A stretch of 64,000 nt of DNA from Roseitranquillus sp963709765 (lineage in GTDB: Bacteria > Pseudomonadota > Alphaproteobacteria > Rhodobacterales > Rhodobacteraceae): assembly GCA_963709765.1 (NCBI GenBank), contig CAVPXL010000002.1, positions 218,678-282,677 of the forward strand, read 5' to 3'. Position numbers and translations under genes: made by a program. The first letter of the stretch is position 1. Every line of letters starts with the position of its first letter. Positions 9,151-16,206 of this stretch are shown here, one piece after another. Under the pieces are notes generated by a model, which was given only the letters and a program-made list of their open reading frames with translations, did not search any database and had not been told where the DNA came from.

Positions 9151-10047
9151 TCAATTCCGGTTCTCGGGCGCGGTCACATCGCGCAGCCCGTCGCCCATCA
9201 GGTTGATCGCCAGCACCAGCACGAACAGCACCGCACCGGGGATCAGCACCAGCCACGGTTCGAACAGCATCATGTTCTTGCCCTCCGACACCATCAGGCC
9301 CCAGCTCGGCGTCGGCGGCTGCACCCCGAGGCCGAGGAACGACAGCGCCGCCTCCAGCAGGATCGCGTGCGCCATTTCCAGCGTCACCACCACGATCAGG
9401 TTGTTCATGATGTTCGGCATGATCTCGGTGAGCAGGATGCGCAGCGTCGAACAGCCGACGGCGCGCGCGGCGGCGACGTATTCGCGCCCCCGCACCTGCA
9501 GGGTCGAGGCGCGCATGACCACCGCGAACCGGTCCCAGAGCAGAAGCCCCAGCACCACGATCACCACCTCGAGCGAGACGCCCAGGATCGCCACCACCGC
9601 CAGCGCCACGAGCACCACCGGCATCGCCAGCCGCACGTTGATGAGGAACGTCACCACCGCGTCCACGCGGCCGCCGAAATATCCTGCCGCGACCCCCATC
9701 GTCGTGCCGATCACGCCCGAGATCAGCGCGGCGACCGCCCCGATCAGCAACGAGACCCGCGCGCCGTAGACCAGCCGCGAGAGATAATCGCGCCCCAGAT
9801 GGTCGGTGCCCAGCGGATGCTCCCAGGCGCCGCCGAGGAATACCGGCGGCTGCATCCGCGTCAGCAGGCTCTGCGCGTAGGGGTCGTGCGGCGCGATCAG
9901 CGGCGCGAACAGCGCCACCAGGACGAGCACCGCCAGTGTGACCACGCCGATCAGGAACCCCTGATGGCCGAAGATGCGCTTCCGCAGCATCTGCGCGGGG
10001 GTCGGTCCGACGATCTCCAGCGCGGCGGGGTCTGCGTGGCTCGACAT
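9151..10047 (-). CDS. peptide ABC transporter, permease (DppC type)
   Basis: 298-aa inner-membrane subunit with five to six membrane segments (first one LIGVVTLAVLVLVALFAPLI) and the ATPase-coupling EAA loop REYVAAARAVGCSTLRILLTEIMPN. The sequence HPLGTDHLGRDYLSRLVYGARVSL is diagnostic of the DppC/OppC family. ATG 10047 lies one base after the other permease stop. Confidence 0.92.
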   Translation of the reverse strand: MSSHADPAALEIVGPTPAQMLRKRIFGHQGFLIGVVTLAVLVLVALFAPLIAPHDPYAQSLLTRMQPPVFLGGAWEHPLGTDHLGRDYLSRLVYGARVSLLIGAVAALISGVIGTTMGVAAGYFGGRVDAVVTFLINVRLAMPVVLVALAVVAILGVSLEVVIVVLGLLLWDRFAVVMRASTLQVRGREYVAAARAVGCSTLRILLTEIMPNIMNNLIVVVTLEMAHAILLEAALSFLGLGVQPPTPSWGLMVSEGKNMMLFEPWLVLIPGAVLFVLVLAINLMGDGLRDVTAPENRN

Positions 10048-10048
10048 C

Positions 10049-10966
10049 TCAGCCGCTCCGCATCCGCGGGTCGAGCCACGCATTAAGAACATCCGCCAGG
10101 AAGGTGAAAATGATATAGAATAGCGAGAACACCAGGATCAGGGCCTGCACCGTCGGCAAATCATTGCGTCCGATCGACTCCCACGCCAGATAGCCCGCCC
10201 CATGCAGCGCGAAAACCAACTCCACCACGATGGAGCCGCCCAGCATGAAGCCCATCTGCACCGCCGCCAGCGACACCACGGGGATGATCGCGTTGCGCAG
10301 CGCGTGCTTGAACATCACCACCCGCTCGGGCGCCCCCTTGGCGCGCGCGGTGCGGATATAGTCGGCCGACAGCACGTCGAGCATTCCCGCCCGCGTCAGC
10401 CGCATGATCGCCGGCATTGCGTAATAGCCGAGCACGATCGTCGGCAGCACGAAATGCGCCCACGTCTCGGTGCCCGACGCCGGCAGCCAGCGCAGCTTGA
10501 TCGAGAACACGACGATCAGGATCAGTCCGAACCAGAAGCTCGGCATCGCCTGCCCCGCCACGGACAGGAAAAGCGCGACGCGGTCGACGATGGAGTTCGG
10601 GCGGATCGCCGCGATCACGCCCAGAGGTACCGCGGTCAGCAGCGCGAACGATATCCCGCACACTCCCAGCACCATCGTCACCGACAGCCGGTCCGCGATC
10701 AGGTCGGCCACCGGCAGGCGGAAATAGTAGCTCTGCCCGAAGTCGAAGCGCATCGCCGAGGTCAGCCAGTCGCCGTACTGCACCAGCATCGGCCGGTCGA
10801 AGCCGTAAAGCCGCCGGATCGCCTCGATGTCCTCGCCGTTGGCGCTTTCCCCCGCGATGGCGATGGCCGGGTCGCCCGCCAGGAACAGCAGCGAAAAGCT
10901 CACGAACGAGACGGTCAGCGCCACCAGAAGCGCAAGGCCCAGACGCCGCAGGATGAAGCGTAGCAC
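10049..10966 (-). CDS. peptide ABC transporter, permease (DppB type)
   Basis: 305-aa inner-membrane subunit starting with the family N terminus MLRFILRRLGLALLVALTVS, six membrane segments, and the coupling loop DYIRTARAKGAPERVVMFKHALRNA. GTG start at 10966 preceded by AAAGGG about 8 bases upstream. It is separated from the binding-protein gene by a strong hairpin and followed at one base by its partner permease. Confidence 0.92.
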   Translation of the reverse strand: MLRFILRRLGLALLVALTVSFVSFSLLFLAGDPAIAIAGESANGEDIEAIRRLYGFDRPMLVQYGDWLTSAMRFDFGQSYYFRLPVADLIADRLSVTMVLGVCGISFALLTAVPLGVIAAIRPNSIVDRVALFLSVAGQAMPSFWFGLILIVVFSIKLRWLPASGTETWAHFVLPTIVLGYYAMPAIMRLTRAGMLDVLSADYIRTARAKGAPERVVMFKHALRNAIIPVVSLAAVQMGFMLGGSIVVELVFALHGAGYLAWESIGRNDLPTVQALILVFSLFYIIFTFLADVLNAWLDPRMRSG

Positions 10967-11019
10967 GGATTATCCCTTTCGTCGGAACCGCCCGCGGCCG
11001 TGACCGGGGCGGCTTTGAC

Positions 11020-11048
11020 GCGAGGTCCGGCGCGCGGCCGGACCTCGC
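11020..11048 (-). terminator. Intergenic stem-loop between binding-protein and permease genes
   Basis: A perfect 11-bp inverted repeat (GCGAGGTCCGG / CCGGACCTCGC, 7-base loop) with no following T-run. Such stem-loops after binding-protein genes protect the upstream mRNA or partly stop transcription, so the binding protein exceeds the permease. That role is inferred by analogy with malE-malF. Confidence 0.65.
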
Positions 11049-11054
11049 TGCTGC

Positions 11055-12566
11055 TCAGTTCCAGCTCATGTCGTGGAACCGCAGTACCTCGTCCGGCGTC
11101 GGCTCGTAGCTCACCTCGTCGGTGAAGACGTAGTTGGTGTTGTAGGTGAACATCGGCGCCCAGTAGGCCTCCTCGGCGATGCGCTGGAGCGCCTCGGCGT
11201 AATGCTCCTTGCGCACCTCCGGGTCCGTCGCGGTGTCGGCGATGTCGAGTTCGGCCAGCACCTGATCGTCGCGCGCGTTGTCCAGATCGCCGTGCTTGAA
11301 GAACTGGCTGACCATGGCCGACGCGTCGTTGAGCGAGAACGACCCCCACGTCTGGAACGAGATCGGCACCTCGCCCTTCATCGTCAGGTCGCGTAGCGCC
11401 GAGTATTGCAGCATCCGGAAATCGGTTTCGATCCCGACCGCGTTCAACATGTTGACGATGGCCTCGGCGTATTCGCGGTCGCGATAGGCATAGAACTCGG
11501 TCTCGAACCCGTCGGGATAGCCCGCCTCGGCGAGCAGTTCCCTGGCCTTTTCGGGGTCGTATTCGTATTCGGTCACATCCTGCGTGCAGCCGAACTGGCT
11601 GGGAAAGCAGGCGGTGTAGACCGGCTTGGACTGGCCCTTGAGCAACGCGTCGACCAGCGTCTGGCGGTCGATGGCATAGTTCACCGCCTGGCGCACTTCG
11701 AGCTTGGTGAACGGGTTGTCCTCGCCCGACCGTCCGGCAGCGTCCATCTGCAGGTAGCCCACGCGCATGGTGCTTTCGTTGGCGACGGTGAAGTCGCCCT
11801 GCTGCGCGATGCGTTCGGCCTGGTCGGCCGGAACCTGCCAGATCAGGTCGAGCGTGCCATTGAAGAGCTCGGCCAGCTGCGTGTTGACGTCCGGGATCGT
11901 TCGGATGTCGAGCTTGCCGATTTCGGGCTGGCCCTTGGGGCTGTCGTGATAGCCCTCGTACTTCTCCAGCACGAAATGCTTCCCCGGATCGACGCTTGTC
12001 ACCTTGTAGGGGCCGGTCCCCACAGGCTTGAGGCCCATGCCCGATGGGCCGACCTCGGCGTAATACTCGTCCGGGTACATCGAGACCGGGCCGGCAAGAT
12101 ATTCGATCGCCGCCGGAAACGGCTCCCTGGTGTGGATGCGCACTGTCAGGTCGTCGACCTTCTCGGCGCTCTCCATCCAGTTCACGTTGCGCTGGGTGAC
12201 GGCGCCATTGGCCTCGTCGGCCACATAGTTGACCGTGAACACCACATCGTCGGCATTGAACGGCTCGCCGTTGTGGAACGTGACCCCCTCGCGCAGCTTG
12301 AGTTCGAGCGTTGTGTCGTCGATCCATTCCCAGTCGGTCGCGAGGTTGCCGACATATTCGTTGGTCTCGGGGTCCCGGTAGATCAGGCCGTCCCAGATCG
12401 CGCGCTGCAGCACCACGCCTTCGCGGGCCGAGTTGAAGTAGCTGTCAACGCTCTCAAGCTCCTTGGTGAACGCGACGTTCAGCGTATCGGACGCCTTGTC
12501 GGCCATCGCGGCGCCGGCGCTCAGCGCGAACGCGGCGGTCGTGGTGATCAGCGTGGTCCGTCTCAT
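11055..12566 (-). CDS. peptide ABC transporter, substrate-binding protein (SBP_bac_5)
   Basis: 503-aa periplasmic binding protein. Signal peptide MRRTTLITTTAAFALSAGAAMA with cleavage before DKASD; mature family-5 features include NEYVGNLATDWEWIDDTTLE, LREGVTFHNGEPFNADDV, and VGTGPYKVTSVDPG. ATG 12566 is the start that gives the signal peptide. First gene of the operon, divergent from the IclR regulator across about 80 bp that hold inverted repeats. Linked with gamma-glutamyltransferase and an M20 peptidase, so gamma-glutamyl peptides such as glutathione are a reasonable but untested ligand. Confidence 0.92.
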   Translation of the reverse strand: MRRTTLITTTAAFALSAGAAMADKASDTLNVAFTKELESVDSYFNSAREGVVLQRAIWDGLIYRDPETNEYVGNLATDWEWIDDTTLELKLREGVTFHNGEPFNADDVVFTVNYVADEANGAVTQRNVNWMESAEKVDDLTVRIHTREPFPAAIEYLAGPVSMYPDEYYAEVGPSGMGLKPVGTGPYKVTSVDPGKHFVLEKYEGYHDSPKGQPEIGKLDIRTIPDVNTQLAELFNGTLDLIWQVPADQAERIAQQGDFTVANESTMRVGYLQMDAAGRSGEDNPFTKLEVRQAVNYAIDRQTLVDALLKGQSKPVYTACFPSQFGCTQDVTEYEYDPEKARELLAEAGYPDGFETEFYAYRDREYAEAIVNMLNAVGIETDFRMLQYSALRDLTMKGEVPISFQTWGSFSLNDASAMVSQFFKHGDLDNARDDQVLAELDIADTATDPEVRKEHYAEALQRIAEEAYWAPMFTYNTNYVFTDEVSYEPTPDEVLRFHDMSWN

Positions 12567-12619
12567 GCAATCTCCCCATGTAGCTCCGGCACGGCAGGCA
12601 GTCCGCGCCCCTTGATCAA

Positions 12620-12646
12620 GCGTATTGCGATGCGATACGCCGTATC
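12620..12646. promoter_or_regulatory. Candidate IclR operator in the divergent promoter
   Basis: Two overlapping inverted repeats lie in the short divergent gap: GCGTAT-N9-ATACGC at 12620-12640 and GATAC-GCC-GTATC at 12634-12646. The position between the regulator gene and the transporter operon, just ahead of the regulator start, fits an operator used by the IclR protein for both promoters. Confidence 0.55.
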
Positions 12647-12648
12647 TC

Positions 12649-13497
12649 ATGTCGAGTGATGAAAGCGCGGCGTCCGACCCGCCGTCAAGCCCCGACCCGC
12701 AGATGAGCGCGCCCGAGGCGACAGACCGCCCCCTGCGCGACCCGCTCCATGTGGGCGCGCTCGCCAAGGGTCTGCGCCTCCTGCGCGCTTTCGACGACGC
12801 CCACTGTGACCTCTCCCTGGCCCAGCTCGCCCGGCGCACCAAGCTCGACAAGAGCGCCGTGCAGCGCCTGGCACACACCCTGACCGCCGAGGGTTTTCTG
12901 GAAAAGAGTCCTGCGACGCGCCGTTTCCGCCCGTCGCACGCGTGGCTCGAACTGGCCCATGCCTATTGCTGGTCCGATCCGCTCGTCGGACACGCCATGC
13001 CCCGGCTGATCGAACTGTCGCGCGAACTGGGCGAGTCCATCAACATGGCCGAAATTTCGGGCGATCGGATCATATACGTTGCCCGCCTGCCCTCTACGCG
13101 CGCCCACTTCGCCGCCACGGTGATCGGTCGCCGGCTGCCGGCGCTCGTCACCTCGTCGGGGCGCGCGATCCTCTCGACGTGGCCCCCCACGGAGCGCGCG
13201 CAAGCCATCGCCGGCTGGACCACGCGCGCCTTCACGCCGCGCACCACCGTCGACCGTGACACCATCGCCGCACTGGTCGAAACCGCGGCGCAGCAGGGCT
13301 TCTCGGTCTCCCGTGACGAGGTCATCCTGGGCGAGATCGGGATCGCGGCGCCAGTCCCCGACCCTTCCGGCCACGCGCGTGCGGCGGTCCATTGTTCGGT
13401 CTCCGGCTACCGCTGGACCGAAGACGAGATCCGCCGCCGCATCCTGCCGCCGCTTCTGGACACCGCAAACGCAATTACGCCCCTTGGTCGCCCCTGA
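12649..13497 (+). CDS. IclR family transcriptional regulator
   Basis: 282-aa regulator. An N-terminal winged helix (ALAKGLRLLRAFDD..LSLAQLARRTKLDKSAVQRLAHTL) is followed by an IclR effector domain (RLPSTRAHFAATVIGRRLPALVTSSGRAILS, SRDEVILGEIGIAAPV, AAVHCSVSGYRW). ATG 12649 is preferred to an upstream TTG at 12625 that would lie inside the putative operator. Divergent from the peptide transporter operon, which it probably controls; the effector is unknown. Confidence 0.88.
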   Translation: MSSDESAASDPPSSPDPQMSAPEATDRPLRDPLHVGALAKGLRLLRAFDDAHCDLSLAQLARRTKLDKSAVQRLAHTLTAEGFLEKSPATRRFRPSHAWLELAHAYCWSDPLVGHAMPRLIELSRELGESINMAEISGDRIIYVARLPSTRAHFAATVIGRRLPALVTSSGRAILSTWPPTERAQAIAGWTTRAFTPRTTVDRDTIAALVETAAQQGFSVSRDEVILGEIGIAAPVPDPSGHARAAVHCSVSGYRWTEDEIRRRILPPLLDTANAITPLGRP

Positions 13498-13547
13498 TCC
13501 GCCGGGGAATTAACCCGCGCGCAAGCATCTCTCCTTTATGGGCATGA

Positions 13548-15053
13548 ATGGAATGGCAACAGGGGGCGGACCGGGACGTGACGATCCAGACGCAGTTCTT
13601 GCACCATGACGGCGCCTCCGATCCGGCAGCAGTACTCGGAGAGGCGGCCCAGACGTTGGCCTCGCGCTTTCGCCGGCCCTCGCTTGCGCCGATCTGGATC
13701 ACCTGCATCGCGGCGTCGTTCGATCTGCTGGCATTTTCGCTGGCCGCGTGGTTCGCACTCTTCGCCGCAGCCTATCCCGGCGCGTTCGCGCCCCTGACCG
13801 CGGCTTTCGCAGCGCTCGCCACCGGCACCGGGACGACCGCGCTCCTCGCCCTCGCACGGCGCTATTCCCGGCGTCACCTGCGCGACGCGCGACGGGCCAC
13901 GGCCCTTGCTGCGCTCGCGGCGCTCCTGCCCTGCACGCTCCTGTGGATCTGGGCGCCGGCGGGCGCGGACCAGGATCTCGGCGCGGCGATGGCCGTGAGC
14001 TTCGCGCTCGCCATCATCCCCTCGCGCCTGACCGGAGCCGCTGCGATGCGCTGGCTCGAGGCCAACGGCCTGACCGCGCGGCGCGCCGTTGTCGCCGGCG
14101 GTGGCGACCATGCCGCGCGCCTGATCCGTGAGCTCAGCACACACGCCCGGACCGACATCGAGATCTGCGCCCTCTTCGACGACCGCGAGGATGACCGCTC
14201 GCCCCTTCAGGTGCTGGGCGTGCCCAAGGTGGGCGGCTTCGAAGAACTGGTGGGTTTCGTGCGTGAGGCCGAAATCGACATGCTCATCATCGCCTTGCCG
14301 CTCGACGCCGAGGCGCGGATCCGCTGGCTTCTCGACCGTTTCCGCGTCCTTCCCGTCGAGGTGCGCCTCTCGGCCTTCAGCGAGGGATACAGGTTTGCCG
14401 GACGCGAGGACGGGCTGATTTCGGCCATGTCGCGCAGTTTCTCGCCCGAACGGCGGCTGACCAAACGTATCTTCGATCTGGCCTTCGCCTCGGCTGCGCT
14501 CGTGGCACTTTCGCCTGTTCTGGCCGCCGCCGCGCTCGCGGTGCGCCTCGACAGCCCCGGACCGGTCCTCTTTCGCCAGAAACGGCATGGCTACAACAAC
14601 CGCATCATCGAAGTTCTCAAGTTCCGCTCCATGCGCTCAGACGCCTGTGACCCCGACGCCCGCCGCGTGGTCACGCGCGAAGACGACCGGGTGACGCGGG
14701 TCGGCCGGTTCCTGCGACGCAGCTCCATCGACGAGCTGCCGCAGCTCTGGAACGTCCTGCGCGGAGAGCTTTCGCTGGTTGGCCCCCGCCCCCACGCGGT
14801 CACGGCACTCACTTCCGACCAGCGCCGCTTCAGCCAGATCGTGGAAGGGTACTCGGCCCGCCACCGCCTGCCGCCGGGCATCACCGGATGGGCCCAGATC
14901 AATGGCTGGCGCGGCGAGATCGACGATCCCGAAAAGCTGCGAGCGCGCTTCAACCACGACCTGTACTACATTGAAAACTGGTCTGTTCTTCTTGACTTCA
15001 AGATCCTGTTGCGCACGCCGCTCAGCCTGCTCGACACCCGAGGCGCCTACTGA
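13548..15053 (+). CDS. Exopolysaccharide-priming glycosyltransferase (polyprenyl phosphate sugar transferase, WcaJ/ExoY type)
   Basis: 501-aa membrane enzyme that transfers a sugar-1-phosphate from a nucleotide sugar to undecaprenyl phosphate, starting exopolysaccharide synthesis. Four N-terminal hydrophobic segments (residues about 45-170), a Rossmann-like middle region (RRAVVAGGGDHAARLIREL), then a fifth membrane segment and the catalytic bacterial sugar-transferase domain: KRIFDLAFASAALVALSP, SPGPVLFRQKRHG, LKFRSM, RRSSIDELPQLWNVL and LSLVGPRPHAV. The C terminus LLDTRGAY is family-typical. ATG 13548 has a weak ribosome site; GTG 13581 is possible. No other polysaccharide genes are adjacent, so it acts as an orphan initiator here. 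Confidence 0.9.
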   Translation: MEWQQGADRDVTIQTQFLHHDGASDPAAVLGEAAQTLASRFRRPSLAPIWITCIAASFDLLAFSLAAWFALFAAAYPGAFAPLTAAFAALATGTGTTALLALARRYSRRHLRDARRATALAALAALLPCTLLWIWAPAGADQDLGAAMAVSFALAIIPSRLTGAAAMRWLEANGLTARRAVVAGGGDHAARLIRELSTHARTDIEICALFDDREDDRSPLQVLGVPKVGGFEELVGFVREAEIDMLIIALPLDAEARIRWLLDRFRVLPVEVRLSAFSEGYRFAGREDGLISAMSRSFSPERRLTKRIFDLAFASAALVALSPVLAAAALAVRLDSPGPVLFRQKRHGYNNRIIEVLKFRSMRSDACDPDARRVVTREDDRVTRVGRFLRRSSIDELPQLWNVLRGELSLVGPRPHAVTALTSDQRRFSQIVEGYSARHRLPPGITGWAQINGWRGEIDDPEKLRARFNHDLYYIENWSVLLDFKILLRTPLSLLDTRGAY

Positions 15054-15480
15054 TAGCGGCCGGCGGCGCGTCCGCGCCAAAGATGATCGCCAGCGTCGAA
15101 ATTTCGCGCGGTCCCGGCAACGCGCGCACGCCGGCTGATGCTTCAATTGGCGAAACTTTCCGATCTAGGTCCGTGACGGGTCATCAAACCGGCAGGTGAA
15201 ATTGGTCTCATTATTCAAGGTAGGGAGAATACCGGTCACCCGCTTTCGGTTCATCGCTGCCGGAATTCACGCCTGCGGATGACCGGATTTCGCCGGTTTC
15301 TCAGGCCCGCCTTCGGAAACTCCATGGAAACAGAGCCCGGTCGCCCGCGACGCACCCTGTGCGTCGCTTCCGCTCGCCATTCAAGGTTGCAACAACTCAG
15401 TTTTGCAACTTAAGAGTGATAAGCGCTCTCGCTGTCCGCGCTCACGAAATCGAAACGCTCACGAAAAGAGGAGATACGTC
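15054..15480. other. Intergenic region without a supported gene
   Basis: 427 bp with no convincing coding frame. It contains a near-repeat GTTGCAAC / TTTGCAAC around 15387-15413 just upstream of the next gene, perhaps part of its promoter. A small hairpin GACCGGATTTCGCCGGTT is also visible. No terminator with a T-run was seen. Confidence 0.5.
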
Positions 15481-16050
15481 GTGCGTCATCTTGTTCTTCT
15501 GCCCCTTGCCGCTCTCATCGGACTTCCTGCCACGGCACAGGACATGGAACCGGCCATGAAATCCTATTATGAAAGCAATGTGGCATCCTGGGCCGATGAT
15601 CCGGTGCTCCTTGATGCGTTGCGCCAGTCGAACGAAGCGACCGCTGGTCGGTCCGAGGCCGAAATCGAGGAACTCGACCAGAAATGGAGAGGTGAAGTCG
15701 GTTCGGGATCGACGCCGACCATCGACCCCGTGCTACAGAACAGCGCATCGGAATTCCTTCGCGGGAAGGTCGAGGAATCGGAGGGCGACATTACCGAGAT
15801 CCTGCTGATCGACGCCAATGGCTTCAACGCCGGCATCAGCCACGTCACCACGGATTTCTACCAGGCCGACGAAGAACAATTCACCGAAGTCTTCGACCAG
15901 GATCCTGGATTTGTCCGGGTCGGGGAAGTGGAATTCGACGAGAGTTCCCAGACATACCAAGTCAGAATCAGCTTCCCTGTTGCCGAGCCGGGCACCGACG
16001 ACGTGCTGGGCACGATGACCGTCGCCGTGGATCCCGAAGCCGCGGAATAA
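15481..16050 (+). CDS. Secreted single PDC/Cache-like sensor domain protein
   Basis: 189-aa protein with signal peptide (VRHLVLLPLAALIGLPATA, cleavage at QDM) and no other membrane segment. The C-terminal two thirds read like a PDC (Cache) extracellular sensor: EILLIDANGFNAGISHVT, TDFYQADEEQFTEVF, then GEVEFDESSQTYQVRISFPV and DVLGTMTVAVDPEA. GTG 15481 is chosen because AAGAGGAG stands about 8 bases upstream. It ends just before a terminator and a chemoreceptor gene on the same strand, so it may bind a ligand in the periplasm and present it to that receptor. The fold call is from pattern alone. Confidence 0.7.
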   Translation: MRHLVLLPLAALIGLPATAQDMEPAMKSYYESNVASWADDPVLLDALRQSNEATAGRSEAEIEELDQKWRGEVGSGSTPTIDPVLQNSASEFLRGKVEESEGDITEILLIDANGFNAGISHVTTDFYQADEEQFTEVFDQDPGFVRVGEVEFDESSQTYQVRISFPVAEPGTDDVLGTMTVAVDPEAAE

Positions 16051-16055
16051 ACAGA

Positions 16056-16083
16056 GGCGGGGTCTGGCAATCCTGACCCCGCC
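16056..16083 (+). terminator. Stem-loop terminator after the PDC-domain gene
   Basis: Perfect 9-bp inverted repeat GGCGGGGTC / GACCCCGCC with a 10-base loop, six bases after the stop codon. There is no long T-run, so termination may be partial. Confidence 0.6.
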
Positions 16084-16206
16084 GCCACATTCCATGGAGG
16101 GGCAAGCGTGGCTCTTTACGTGGAATTCAGACATTTCGAGGTAATGGCTACACGTTTCCTGCGGCGAGACCGACAATGGTCGACTGCCGCCTTAGATGAG
16201 GTCGCC

